From NCBI RefSeq assembly GCF_014876185.1, contig NZ_JADALJ010000001.1, positions 3,081,501 through 3,145,500 on the forward strand: 64,000 nucleotides of DNA, read 5' to 3'. Below are positions 33,922 to 42,605 of the stretch, in pieces; within the stretch, counting starts at the first letter, position 1; each line of letters begins with the position of its first letter. Position numbers and translations under genes: made by a program. The notes under the pieces were generated by a model. It was not told where the DNA came from and ran no database searches. It saw nothing but the letters and a program-made list of their open reading frames with translations. The DNA is from Rufibacter sp. LB8 (GTDB lineage: Bacteria > Bacteroidota > Bacteroidia > Cytophagales > Hymenobacteraceae).

Positions 33922-33965
33922 TAAAACAAGAAAGCCTCACGTGAACGTGGGGCTTTCTTGTTTTA
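33922..33965. terminator. Bidirectional terminator between convergent genes
   Basis: TAAAACAAGAAAGCC pairs with GGCTTTCTTGTTTTA and the stem continues with CACG/CGTG. It serves TIGR00266 (plus) and GH3 (minus). Confidence 0.85.
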
Positions 33966-33970
33966 GAACC

Positions 33971-34016
33971 AATCCGTTTTCGGGCTCATTTCTGGAAATG
34001 AGCCCGAAAACGGATT
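33971..34016. repeat. 40-bp palindrome family, copy 16 (perfect)
   Basis: A perfect palindrome of 46 bp: AATCCGTTTTCGGGCTCATT and onward, centred on TG, 6 bp after the terminator. Confidence 0.95.
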
Positions 34017-34030
34017 CTATCTTATACGCC

Positions 34031-35548
34031 TTACAACTGATTGACCTCCAGAATCTCCTCCAGATACTCTCTGCTATTGGCCAGGCGGGGGACTTTGTGC
34101 TGTCCGCCCAGTTTGCCTTTGTGTTCCAGCCATTTCAGGAAAGCACCGGTGGGGGCCACGGTAATCAAGGGCGCGCGCAGGGCCAGGTCGTGCTGGCGTT
34201 TGGCGTCATAGTCTGAGTTCACTTCTCTAAGCGTTTGGTCCAGCACGTGGGTGAACTGCTCCAGATTGCTGGGCTGTTGGGAGAATTCAATAATCCATTG
34301 GTGGCCGCCTTTGCTTTTGCCTTCAAAATAGATGGGCGCGGCCGTGAAGTTGGTGATGGTGGCATTGGTGGCGGCGCAGGCTTTGGTGATGGCGGCCTCA
34401 GCGTTTTCCACCACCACCTCTTCGCCGAAGGCGTTGATGAAATGCTTGGTTCTGCCCGAGATTTTGATGCGGTACGGGCTCAGCGAGGTGAACTTGACGG
34501 TATCGCCAATCTTGTAGCGCCACAGCCCGGCGTTGGTGGAAATGACCAGCGCGTAATTCTTGCCCAGTTCCACCTGGTCTAAGGTCAACACTTCAGGCTC
34601 AGCTTCATCTACCTGGTCCATCGGGATGAATTCATAGAAAACGCCGTAGTCCAGCATCAGGAGCATCTCATCCAGCAGCTCGGGTTCGTCCTGTATTCCG
34701 AAGAAGCCTTCTGAAGCATTGTAGACTTCCAGGTAGCGCATTTTCTCTGAGGGAATCAACTGCCGGAACAACTCGCGGTACGGTCCGAAGGCGACGGCGC
34801 CGTGCGTGAAAAGCTCTAAATTAGGCCACACTTCCGTGATGTCTTTTTTGCCAGTGGTTTCCAGAATGCGGTTCAATAAAACGTAGGTCCAGGTGGGCAC
34901 GCCGGAGAGCGCGGTCACGTTTTCCTTCACGCAGATTTCCACCATCTTCTGGATTTTCTCTTCCCAGGTGTCCATCAAAGCCACTTTGAGCGGCGGCGTG
35001 CGCATGGCCTCGGCCCACAACGGCAAATTCTGCATAATCACCGCCGAAATGTCGCCGCAGCGCGTGTTGCCGTTGAACTCGTTGGGGTGATGGCTTCCGC
35101 CAATGGAAAGCGCTTTGCCGGAGAACACCTTGGCGTCTGGGAAATTATTGGCGTAGATGGAGAGCATGTCTTTGCCGCCTTTGTAATGACAATCTTCCAG
35201 CGCCTCTGGGGTAACCGGAATGAATTTGCTGCGGGCGTTGGTGGTGCCTGAGGACTTCGCGAACCATTCTACTTTGCTGGGCCACAGCACGTTCTGCTCG
35301 CCGCGCATGACGCGTTCAATCTGCGGGTACAAATCTTCATAAGTTGATAACGGCACCCGCTCCTGGAATTCCTTCACGCTCAACTGGTCTGCGTAGCCGT
35401 ACTGCTTGCCCCAAGCGGTGTTTTTGGCGGTGTTGATCAGGTTGGAGAAAACTTCCTGCTGCACGTCATGCGGGTATTTCCGGAAGAGGTCTATCTGGTG
35501 AAACCGCTTTTTCATGACCCAAGACACAATAGAATTGATAATCTCCAC
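34031..35548 (-). CDS. GH3 auxin-responsive-promoter family protein
   Basis: The 505-residue protein belongs to the GH3 acyl-adenylate family. The nucleotide-binding P-loop is WFAKSSGTTNARSKFIPVT; YNASEGFFGIQDEP and YKIGDTVKFTS are further adenylation motifs; SGRTKHFINAFGEE begins the C-terminal part. Plant GH3 enzymes conjugate amino acids to hormones; the bacterial substrate is unknown. Cytosolic and monocistronic. Confidence 0.9.
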   Translation of the reverse strand: MEIINSIVSWVMKKRFHQIDLFRKYPHDVQQEVFSNLINTAKNTAWGKQYGYADQLSVKEFQERVPLSTYEDLYPQIERVMRGEQNVLWPSKVEWFAKSSGTTNARSKFIPVTPEALEDCHYKGGKDMLSIYANNFPDAKVFSGKALSIGGSHHPNEFNGNTRCGDISAVIMQNLPLWAEAMRTPPLKVALMDTWEEKIQKMVEICVKENVTALSGVPTWTYVLLNRILETTGKKDITEVWPNLELFTHGAVAFGPYRELFRQLIPSEKMRYLEVYNASEGFFGIQDEPELLDEMLLMLDYGVFYEFIPMDQVDEAEPEVLTLDQVELGKNYALVISTNAGLWRYKIGDTVKFTSLSPYRIKISGRTKHFINAFGEEVVVENAEAAITKACAATNATITNFTAAPIYFEGKSKGGHQWIIEFSQQPSNLEQFTHVLDQTLREVNSDYDAKRQHDLALRAPLITVAPTGAFLKWLEHKGKLGGQHKVPRLANSREYLEEILEVNQL

Positions 35549-35710
35549 GCGTTGGTTGTTAGTTTTTAGTTGTTTTAATCCTTTAGGTTGTCAGTTGAAA
35601 GCTAGTAGTAATTCAGGTTCCACTAAATACTCTACTCAACCGCTGACATCGTCTAAACATCTGCTCCATCTCTACCGACTTCTAATTCTTTCCTTTTCCT
35701 CCTCTCCCCT

Positions 35711-35931
35711 TTTGTCATCCTGAAAGGACCTTGTGGACAAGCTAGAAAAGCTGTTATGCTATAGATGACTTTCCGTTTTTGGGCTCAATTCTTAAAATGA
35801 AGCCAAAAACGGAAACCAATTTAGCTAATCATAACCTTTGCACCCATACGTGTGAATCTTAGGTCAAGTTAGAGAATACCGATGAACATCGGCCTGTCTA
35901 GTTCGCCCACAAGGTCCTTTCAGGATGACAG
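35711..35931. repeat. GTCATCCTGAAAGG hairpin family, copy 2, split by a palindrome
   Basis: The arms TTGTCATCCTGAAAGGACC and GGTCCTTTCAGGATGACAGA are complementary and extend through TTGTGG/CCACAA, but the loop is about 165 nt because palindrome copy 17 lies inside. Relative to copy 1, both arms changed together (GATCTTGGTAGC against GACCTTGTGGGC). Confidence 0.8.
35770..35815. repeat. 40-bp palindrome family, copy 17, nested
   Basis: TTTCCGTTTTTGGGCTCA opposite TGAAGCCAAAAACGGAAA, inside the loop of the hairpin element 35711-35931. Confidence 0.9.
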
Positions 35932-36025
35932 AGTGGGCATAAAGTAAGTGGCAAAACGAGAGCTATTAACGTACTGCGCTTACCGGCAGAGGCTGGCATT
36001 CAGGTATTGGTAGCCAAAGTTCTTT

Positions 36026-36451
36026 TTAGCTTTTTCTCTTAAATAGAATGAACTGGTTTAAAGTTGGGCCAAAGTAGTTTTTGTCGAGCGATATTGTTCT
36101 GATGTCCAGTTCTATTCTGTCCTTTATTGGGTCGTCACATTGTCCGTCCCAGCAACAGTATAATTCTAAATCTTCATTTTCAGTCCGCTTATTTATGAAC
36201 TCTAGTAGTTTAGTAGGTGACTTTTTGTTGTCCTGCTCTTCAGGGTTATTAAACTCTTCAGAGTCGAACACTAAGCCACAAGAGCAATTTGTGTCTGAAC
36301 CAACATAATATAAGAAAGGGTTTTTGAACTTTGGTCGAATACCTTTTTCTTTCTCTTCCGAAAGTTCTTCAAAATAGATGTCTGTTTCATTGGGCACAAA
36401 TTTGCCAACATCTTGCTTTTCAGTCGTGCCTATATAAATGGAATAACACAT
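36026..36451 (-). CDS. AT-rich hypothetical protein with paired cysteines
   Basis: I do not recognise this 141-residue cytosolic protein. It starts MCYSIYIGTTEKQDVGKF and contains a SCGLVF motif after TNC and CCWDGQCDD near residue 105; the Cys spacing (CSC, CCxxxxC) could bind a metal. It is acidic and AT-rich compared with its neighbours, suggesting transfer. It stands alone on the minus strand. Confidence 0.6.
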   Translation of the reverse strand: MCYSIYIGTTEKQDVGKFVPNETDIYFEELSEEKEKGIRPKFKNPFLYYVGSDTNCSCGLVFDSEEFNNPEEQDNKKSPTKLLEFINKRTENEDLELYCCWDGQCDDPIKDRIELDIRTISLDKNYFGPTLNQFILFKRKS

Positions 36452-36556
36452 CTATTATATTTCTTTGAATTTTGGCTAACTAATAGCTAATTAGACTTTA
36501 AAAATCTGTCATCACGAAGTGTTAACAGAAAAGTCTACTTGACAATCAGCAATTTA

Positions 36557-37288
36557 TTAGACCTTCCTTTTCAGTTCGAAGTGCTTGCCCAGGTACACGC
36601 GGCGGACTTGTTCATCGGCGGCGAGTTCTTCAGCGGTGCCGGATTTCAGGATTTTTCCTTCAAACAAGAGATACGCGCGGTCTACAATGGAGAGGGTTTC
36701 GTTCACGTTGTGGTCGGTGATTAAGATGCCGATGTTTTTGGTCTTGAGTTTGGCCACAATTGTCTGGATTTCTTCCACGGCAATGGGGTCTACGCCGGCA
36801 AACGGTTCATCTAGCAAGACAAAGCTGGGGTCAACGGCCAGGGCGCGGGCAATCTCGGTACGGCGGCGTTCTCCGCCGGAAAGGACCACGCCTTTGTTAT
36901 TGCGCACGTGCGTGAGCGAAAATTCTTCCAGCAGTTCCTCTACTTTTTCCTGGCGTTCGGCTTTGGTTTTATTGGTCATCTCCAGCACGGCCAGAATGTT
37001 CTCCTCCACGGTCAAATCCCGGAACACAGAGGCCTCTTGCGCCAGGTAGCCCACGCCTTTCTTGGCGCGGCGGTACATGGGCAGGGCCGTGATGTCTTCC
37101 TGGTCCAGGAAAATCTTGCCCGCGTTGGGTTTCACCAGGCCCACAATCATGTAGAAAGAGGTGGTTTTTCCGGCGCCATTGGGGCCCAGCAAGCCTACAA
37201 TCTCGCCTTGGTTCACCTCCACACTCACATCGTTCACCACGGTGCGGGTCTTATATTTCTTGAATAAACTCTCTGCGCGTAAAATCAT
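36557..37288 (-). CDS. lptB: LPS export ABC transporter ATP-binding protein
   Basis: The 243-residue ATPase drives LPS extraction from the inner membrane with LptF, LptG and LptC. Walker A is GPNGAGKTT at 35-43; the signature [15 protein letters not shown], Walker [13 protein letters not shown] and the switch His in [10 protein letters not shown] follow. Close to LptB in length and in the FAGVDP motif. The lptC gene of this genome lies 20 kb away at 57497. Monocistronic here. Confidence 0.93.
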   Translation of the reverse strand: MILRAESLFKKYKTRTVVNDVSVEVNQGEIVGLLGPNGAGKTTSFYMIVGLVKPNAGKIFLDQEDITALPMYRRAKKGVGYLAQEASVFRDLTVEENILAVLEMTNKTKAERQEKVEELLEEFSLTHVRNNKGVVLSGGERRRTEIARALAVDPSFVLLDEPFAGVDPIAVEEIQTIVAKLKTKNIGILITDHNVNETLSIVDRAYLLFEGKILKSGTAEELAADEQVRRVYLGKHFELKRKV

Positions 37289-37419
37289 GATGTGCTAAAA
37301 TTAGGCAATAAGTAGCAATTGTTCTACTCTAACGCAGAAGCAGGCGGCTACGCATATAGTCACTTTTGGGTTACCTAGTTCTTGGTATTTTTTCAACAAC
37401 TTGCTATAATCCTTCCGGG

Positions 37420-37427
37420 TAAATTTG
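37420..37427 (+). promoter_or_regulatory. -7 promoter box TAAATTTG for the GH25 gene
   Basis: TAAATTTG matches TAnnTTTG, 62 bp before the GH25 ATG. A TTG lies 16 bp upstream, shorter than usual. Confidence 0.5.
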
Positions 37428-37489
37428 CAGATGCAATAGGTTCCGCGTAACTTTCTCATAATCAGCTTGAGTACATCTAGTTATCTACT

Positions 37490-38242
37490 ATGAGTTCATT
37501 TTACAGGACAGCAGTGAGGGGAGTGAAAGCGGCGGTGTTGCTAACTGTTTGCTGTCTGGTGCTTCCCAGCGCCAAATTGAATACTACGTCATACCTGCAC
37601 GGCATTGACGTGTCACGTTACCAGCAGCATGTGAACTGGGAACACGTGAAAGACGCTGACATTGCCTTCGCGTTCATGAAAGCCACTGAAGGCGATTTCC
37701 TCAAAGACCCTTTCTTCGCCAAAAACTGGGAAAGCTCCCGCAAGCACGGCATCAAGCGCGGCGCCTACCATTTCTTCCTGCCCTGGGTTTCGGCGGAAAG
37801 CCAGATAGCCCATTTCAAATCTGTGGTGGACCTGCAGCCTGGTGATTTAGCTCCGGTGCTGGACGTGGAAACCTTCGCGCATGATGTACCAGACGCTTTG
37901 GCCCGCCAGCGCATTAAAGCCTGGCTTGTCGGCATTGAGGCCCATTACGGCGTAAAACCCATCATTTACACCTACCAAGGCTTTTACGACAAGAAACTAC
38001 GCGGCCATTTCAAAGGCTACCATTTCTGGATTGCCCGCTACAAAAACGAAGAACCCAACCTGCACCCCACCGACAAGATGGCGTTCTGGCAATATTCTGA
38101 GAAAGGCACCGTGAAAGGCATTGCCTTACCAGTAGACGTGAACTGGTTCTACGGCGACATCAATGACCTGAACTCGCTGTGTCTGCAGAAAAAACCTGCT
38201 TCTCCTTCTGATGAAGTAATAGCCCAGAAAGAAACGCTTTAG
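37490..38242 (+). CDS. GH25 family lysozyme-type muramidase
   Basis: The 250-residue protein has an N-terminal hydrophobic segment (VKAAVLLTVCCLVLPSA), probably a signal peptide, then a GH25 domain: HGIDVSRYQQHVNWEHVK (substrate Asp), FAFMKATEGDFLKDPFF, GAYHFFLPWVS, and the catalytic DVETF. It cleaves MurNAc-GlcNAc bonds. Its last codons and TAG stop lie within palindrome copy 18, so the C-terminal end (QKETL) was shaped by that element. Confidence 0.9.
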   Translation: MSSFYRTAVRGVKAAVLLTVCCLVLPSAKLNTTSYLHGIDVSRYQQHVNWEHVKDADIAFAFMKATEGDFLKDPFFAKNWESSRKHGIKRGAYHFFLPWVSAESQIAHFKSVVDLQPGDLAPVLDVETFAHDVPDALARQRIKAWLVGIEAHYGVKPIIYTYQGFYDKKLRGHFKGYHFWIARYKNEEPNLHPTDKMAFWQYSEKGTVKGIALPVDVNWFYGDINDLNSLCLQKKPASPSDEVIAQKETL

Positions 38243-38273
38243 GCTCCATTTCAGAAAATGAGCCCAAAAATGG
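38234..38273. repeat. 40-bp palindrome family, copy 18, overlapping a stop codon
   Basis: ACGCTTTAGGCTCCATTTC opposite GAAAATGAGCCCAAAAATGG; the left arm supplies the last two GH25 codons and its TAG stop. Confidence 0.8.
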
Positions 38274-38325
38274 AAATTGTCCATGACTGATTGTCTTCCG
38301 TTGGATTTCTACTCATGCCCATATT

Positions 38326-38363
38326 AAAACGCCCGGCTCTTCTTGGGAAAAGCCGGGCGTTTT
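38326..38363. terminator. Terminator between GH25 and the FtsZ-like gene
   Basis: AAAACGCCCGGCT pairs with AGCCGGGCGTTTT over 13 bp around a 12-nt loop. It forms the left part of a 72-bp direct repeat shared with 45307-45378. Confidence 0.85.
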
Positions 38364-38397
38364 TGCCTTCGTTTCAAGAAATGAGCCCTAAAACGGC
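38357..38397. repeat. 40-bp palindrome family, copy 19, fused to a terminator
   Basis: GCGTTTTTGCCTTCGTTTC opposite GAAATGAGCCCTAAAACGGC. Its left arm is also the T-run of the terminator at 38326. The stop of the FtsZ-like gene follows 11 bp later. Confidence 0.85.
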
Positions 38398-38407
38398 GGC
38401 TTTACGT

Positions 38408-39208
38408 TTATTGCGTGGCCAGCAGGAACACCTCAATGTCTTGGTCAAGCACCTCTGCCAGGCCGTGCCCGAAGATGACTTCGCAGTCATCGCCGCAGGC
38501 ATCCTGAATCAGGTCTGTTATCTGGGTTAATTCTTCCATCTCCAGTTCTGTGGTAGGGCCTGAGAAAATATTCAAGAGAACCCTGGCCGAATTTTCTAGC
38601 TGTTCCTTGCGCATGAAAGGATATGAGATAGCCTGAGTAGCTGCTTCCATAGCGCGGTCTGCACCAGAGGCCTGGCCTATGCCCACAAATGAGTAGCCCG
38701 TTCCCCTGAGCACGGTTTTTACATCTTCAAAGTCAATAGACACGTCTGCTTTGTGCGCATCTAAGGCAAGGTCTGTGAGGTGGGTGATTACTTTATAGAT
38801 AGCCTGCAGGGTGGCAGGGGCAGGATTGGCCTGGGGCAGGCCTGTTGCCGGAAGCACTATCATGGCATCTGCGGCGGCAGCGGCCACTTCTCTGTTCCCG
38901 CGCAGCGTGCCATTGGTTGCGGCTCCATTCCCCAAAGGCTCAAGCGTGACAACAACAGTGAAGGTATTGGGGTCCCGTTGCCCTCTGCCCAGAACCTTGG
39001 CAAGTTTCTCCTGGCCTGCCTCCTGCCAATCGGCAAGTATGAACAGGACTTCTTCTGCTGGGTCTTCTGTGGCGCCGGTTTCGCGTTCAGTAGGCCAGGC
39101 ATCTAATAACAGTTCTACACCCGGTGCGCCTTTAGCTAACAGATATGCTTGCACCGCCCGCCCGAAGGCACCGACGGGCAAGGCAGATATTTTTATGGGA
39201 GTGTGCAT
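38408..39208 (-). CDS. Compact FtsZ/tubulin-like protein lacking the GTP-binding signature loop
   Basis: The C-terminal half of this 266-residue protein is clearly FtsZ-like: VSIDFEDVKTVLRGTGYSFV, GIGQASGADRAMEAATQAIS, ARVLLNIFSGPTTELEMEEL, ending VIFGHGLAEVLDQ and IEVFLLAT. The N-terminal half follows the same order of strands (IKISALPVGAFGRAVQAYL, VLFILADWQEAGQEKLAKVL, TFTVVVTLEP, ADAMIVLP) but is about 60 residues shorter than FtsZ, and ADWQEAGQEKL stands where GGGTGTG should be. GTP hydrolysis is therefore unlikely, though subunit contacts may remain. It is not the cell-division FtsZ; it may be a relative of the FtsZ-like families described in 2010. It is last in the cluster, 102 bp after the WYL gene. 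Confidence 0.85.
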   Translation of the reverse strand: MHTPIKISALPVGAFGRAVQAYLLAKGAPGVELLLDAWPTERETGATEDPAEEVLFILADWQEAGQEKLAKVLGRGQRDPNTFTVVVTLEPLGNGAATNGTLRGNREVAAAAADAMIVLPATGLPQANPAPATLQAIYKVITHLTDLALDAHKADVSIDFEDVKTVLRGTGYSFVGIGQASGADRAMEAATQAISYPFMRKEQLENSARVLLNIFSGPTTELEMEELTQITDLIQDACGDDCEVIFGHGLAEVLDQDIEVFLLATQ

Positions 39209-39259
39209 GGTGGTTCTTTTTTATGTAGATGGGAATTTGGGGAAAAGCGCGGCCAGCCA

Positions 39260-39279
39260 AGGCACGTAAGAACATGCCT
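39260..39279. promoter_or_regulatory. Possible operator before the FtsZ-like gene
   Basis: AGGCA-N10-TGCCT is an inverted repeat in the 102-bp gap between the WYL and FtsZ-like genes. The arms are short, so this is a weak candidate for a regulator site. Confidence 0.25.
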
Positions 39280-39310
39280 GTTAGTTATGGGCGCAGAAGG
39301 CAATTGGATT

Positions 39311-40255
39311 TTATTGGTAATTGGCGAGCGCCTCAGAATATGTTTGTTTGAGTTCCTTCTGCAGACTGGCGGGTTGCAGTACGGTTACCTCGGCACCTAA
39401 AGACTTGAGCTCCATCACAAAATCATGGGTTACGCAGAGGTACAGTTTTATGCGCAGTTCGTCCTCAGAGTCCAAGAGCACCTGCTGGCTTTTATGCAGC
39501 GGCAGGGTCTTCACATATTTGCCCTGGAAAGGGTCTAGCGACAAGATAACCTCCTCTGGTTCCTGCCCGTGGTCTGGGCTTATAATCCCGAAGCAGTGGC
39601 GGTAGGTTTCCTCTGGGTTGAAAGGCGCTGTCACCCTGAACACTTGGCTGGTAATCTGCAGATTAGAAAGCCTGTCTAGTGCGAAGCTCTTCACCCGCCG
39701 GTCTTTCTGGTCTCTGGCCAGCACGTACCACCGGTTTCTGAACTCTTTGAGCGCATACGGCTCTGCCGTGCGTTGGCTCACATGGTCTTCCCAGAACTTG
39801 TGGTAGGTAAACGTAATCAATAGCCTGTTTTTAATGGCGTGCAGCAACCCGTGCAGGTTTTCTGTGCCCTGTGGGCGGCGTTTCTCCACCTGTACGTACG
39901 GCGCGCCCTCCTGGGCCCCGTGCAGGGAACTGAACAAGTCAAAGGCTTCTAACATGCGCTGGAAATTCAGGTCATCCGCCTCGGTCTGGAGCAGGGCATA
40001 GCCTTTTTCCTTCTTGTCATAGGCAATCTCTACCCCAAACAGGTTCCTGATGTCTTTGATATCGCGCACCATGGTCCGCTCAGAAACGCCAATCTGGAGC
40101 GTGTCATCGCGGTGCTGTAAATAGGCCACCTCCCGCTCCACGTACCGCTGCAACTCAGCCAAGGTCACGTAGGGCGTGGCCTTGAGCTTTTTGATGATAA
40201 GCAGGTAGCGGGAGATGAAGCCTTTTTTGGACATGGGGTGGGTTAATTTAGCCAA
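39311..40255 (-). CDS. HTH-WYL domain transcriptional regulator
   Basis: The 314-residue protein has an N-terminal winged HTH (VTLAELQRYVEREV, GVSERTMVRDIKDIRNLFGVEIAYDK, the usual HTH_11 pattern) and a WYL domain: LLITFTYHKFW, EPYALKEFRNRWYVLARDQKDRRVKSFALDRLSNLQ. WYL proteins bind nucleotide-like or DNA-end signals and often control phage-defence operons (for example BrxR and CapW). Its ATG overlaps the end of the upstream DUF262 gene by 8 bp, so it belongs to the same operon and probably represses it. Confidence 0.88.
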   Translation of the reverse strand: MAKLTHPMSKKGFISRYLLIIKKLKATPYVTLAELQRYVEREVAYLQHRDDTLQIGVSERTMVRDIKDIRNLFGVEIAYDKKEKGYALLQTEADDLNFQRMLEAFDLFSSLHGAQEGAPYVQVEKRRPQGTENLHGLLHAIKNRLLITFTYHKFWEDHVSQRTAEPYALKEFRNRWYVLARDQKDRRVKSFALDRLSNLQITSQVFRVTAPFNPEETYRHCFGIISPDHGQEPEEVILSLDPFQGKYVKTLPLHKSQQVLLDSEDELRIKLYLCVTHDFVMELKSLGAEVTVLQPASLQKELKQTYSEALANYQ

Positions 40256-42605
40256 TTTCTTGGGTTGATTCTATTTCTTCAACTATAGATTCCAATAATG
40301 AACTGCTTTTAATAAAAGTGTCGAAAAAACTGCAAACCTCTATAATTTGACCTTCAGTTCTATTTTCTTTCTTCCGAATAGTCTCTATCTTCTTCATTAA
40401 CTCAAAATAATCTGGATAGATATATTTGCTCCCTGCTTTATGAAAAGCAAGAGTTATATTTCCGAACCGGAATCTAAGATCTTCAGAAACCGACTCGTTA
40501 AATAACCTAAAACCTATTTGCTTTAAATCTTGCGGAACATTCAATCTTTTCTCCTTATTAAGGCTCACCTCAAAATACATTAACACAAATATTATTGACA
40601 ATGCATGTGAATACGACCCCCAATCTTTAAGCCTTTCATTTTCAAATTCCTCAAAACTGAATTTATCTATTGTCTTTTTACTAGTATTTAAAAGATCATT
40701 CTTAAATAAAACACTATCATTTAAATCTTTATTGTATATAGTATAAATAAATATATTACGGTTAATATTTTCTAGAAGAGCACCCCAATTACCCTCTAAT
40801 AGCTGTTCCCAAATAGGAAAGAACCAATCTTTGGTATGCAAATCCTTCCTATTTTCTTGAATGCATCTAAACCATCCGTACTCACTAGTATAAAAATCAT
40901 TTGAATCGTAATCACAACATAGCCTGAATAAATAATATTGGTTTTTAAGTAAGTTATTACTTGGCTGCTGCTTAATAGAAATAAATTGGCAATAGGTAAC
41001 AAAATACAATTGAAGCTCTTTTACGCAAAACACCTTTTCTACATCTAACTGATATCCGTTCTTTCTATTAGTTACTTTTAATAAGGGGGTTAAGTCTCCC
41101 ATAAAATGGGTATGATCCTCCCATTCTTCCAATATTTCTCTATCAGTTTCTTTTAACTTATCTTTTATGACTTCTTCATCATTATACCAAACCCTTACCT
41201 GTATATCCTGTATCTTTTTTATACTTTCTAGTTCATTGAAAGTTAAAATATTTGTCAGATTTTTTAGTCCCTTTGCTACACATGTGTTTATTATCTCTAT
41301 AATATAACGCCAGTCAACGTAATTCCCTTTTCTACCATTCCTTATAGAGTCATAGTAATTCTTTCTGAGCCTCCGCAAGAATTGATAGACATCATTTTCG
41401 CCCTGACTCACAATTGTCATAAAATGCAAAAGTGGTAGTAGTATCTTCTGCTGTTCTTGTTTCTCAGTTTTAGGAAAGTCCCTTAAATATTTAATTATAG
41501 ACTTATCCGATGTTATGTCTAGAGTATTTCGGCTTACGGAATTTAAAACTAACCTAATCTTTTCAGATTCTTTTACCAGCATTAAGAGTTCCTTAAACGA
41601 CTGAAAGTATATCTCCAGCGATCCTAGATCAGAGCTATTTATGCCTTTGAGGGATTTAATATCCTCTGTTTTGGTTTTAATCTTTAGAAACCAAGTAAGG
41701 AATTCGTTTAATCCTAAATCTGCTGTACTCTCAATTTTTATTCTATTCCTCCAAAAAAATGTCTCCCATTCTTCCCAAATCTTACTATATCCTTCTCTTT
41801 CTCTTACATCTTTTATTCCTCCTATCAATGCGGGTTTTAAGTTTTCTGTAGCTGTGAGAGGCTCTCCAGTGGTGTTAATGACTACAAAAGTCTCTTCGCC
41901 ATTTAGGCGGGAGCCCATGTCATAATAAAGGAATTTTAATTTTGAAGAGATGAATTCCCCAAAGGCTAAGTAGTCGTTTATTTCTTTCAGTTTTCCTTCA
42001 ATTATAGCTAAAGCACTAATAATGCTCTGAATGCTGGGATCTGCGTCATATTCTGCGAAATACCATACTTGTTTTTTGATTTCAACTGCTTTATGGTTGT
42101 TATCTCTGATAAAATATTTATTCACAAGATCATCCAGAAAATATAATGTGCTTTCCCGAATGGCGTATTGTAGAAAAGGTTCTGCCTCGCTAAGGCTATC
42201 ATCATCCTCTATTTCTTCCTTTCCTGCTTTGTACTCATCCTTAATTAAATATTTCCTGAACGCCTGCCCCGTCTGTTGGTTAAGGACACCTAATAGCAAG
42301 TAAAGGGTCGTCAATCGTTGCTGCCCATCACACAGCTGAATATGGTTGACAGGGTGCTCATAAGCATATAACAAGCCAAGCAACTGGTCTTCTTTGCCTG
42401 CATCTGTGGCATTAGACATTTCAATAAGACTATCCACAAAGCCAGACACTAACTCAACTTGGTTCTTCTTATTATTACCGTGTGCCTTGTCTCCCCAACA
42501 GTAATCACGTTGCAGGTCAGGAATAACAATTTTCTTGTTTCCACTGAATAGCTCGGCTATTGAATAATTTTCCCCACTTACCATTCTTGTATTAATTAAG
42601 GCCAT
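40248..42605 (-). CDS. DUF262 protein, large (GmrS-like N-terminal domain)
   Basis: The 785-residue protein carries the DUF262 signature near its start: KKIVIPDLQRDYCWG at about 25-38 and LCDGQQRLTTLYLLLGVL at 91-108, followed by FVVINTTGEPLTATENLKP. DUF262 is the ParB-like nucleotide-handling domain of GmrS/GmrD type IV restriction enzymes, where DGQQR is essential. The long C-terminal part shows no HNH/DUF1524 motif that I can see. The gene is visibly AT-rich. It overlaps the upstream DUF262-DUF1524 gene by 14 bp and the WYL gene by 8 bp. Confidence 0.82.
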   Translation of the reverse strand: MALINTRMVSGENYSIAELFSGNKKIVIPDLQRDYCWGDKAHGNNKKNQVELVSGFVDSLIEMSNATDAGKEDQLLGLLYAYEHPVNHIQLCDGQQRLTTLYLLLGVLNQQTGQAFRKYLIKDEYKAGKEEIEDDDSLSEAEPFLQYAIRESTLYFLDDLVNKYFIRDNNHKAVEIKKQVWYFAEYDADPSIQSIISALAIIEGKLKEINDYLAFGEFISSKLKFLYYDMGSRLNGEETFVVINTTGEPLTATENLKPALIGGIKDVREREGYSKIWEEWETFFWRNRIKIESTADLGLNEFLTWFLKIKTKTEDIKSLKGINSSDLGSLEIYFQSFKELLMLVKESEKIRLVLNSVSRNTLDITSDKSIIKYLRDFPKTEKQEQQKILLPLLHFMTIVSQGENDVYQFLRRLRKNYYDSIRNGRKGNYVDWRYIIEIINTCVAKGLKNLTNILTFNELESIKKIQDIQVRVWYNDEEVIKDKLKETDREILEEWEDHTHFMGDLTPLLKVTNRKNGYQLDVEKVFCVKELQLYFVTYCQFISIKQQPSNNLLKNQYYLFRLCCDYDSNDFYTSEYGWFRCIQENRKDLHTKDWFFPIWEQLLEGNWGALLENINRNIFIYTIYNKDLNDSVLFKNDLLNTSKKTIDKFSFEEFENERLKDWGSYSHALSIIFVLMYFEVSLNKEKRLNVPQDLKQIGFRLFNESVSEDLRFRFGNITLAFHKAGSKYIYPDYFELMKKIETIRKKENRTEGQIIEVCSFFDTFIKSSSLLESIVEEIESTQEIG

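Larger units (their letters stand above)
35549..36025. other. Non-coding region holding a nested repeat, about 480 bp
   Basis: Upstream of the GH3 gene; contains the second GTCATCCTGAAAGG hairpin (35711-35931), itself interrupted by palindrome copy 17. No gene is seen. Confidence 0.6.
38326..38397 (+). repeat. 72-bp direct repeat, left copy, flanking the FtsZ-like/DUF262 cluster
   Basis: Terminator plus palindrome, aligned without gaps to 45307-45378 at 58 of 72 positions in the same orientation. The 6.9 kb between the two copies is exactly the accessory operon and its promoter. Confidence 0.75.

Noticed and set aside
38408-39208. Cell-division FtsZ
   Set aside because: Too short, no GGGTGTG loop, and not next to ftsA or the mur genes.
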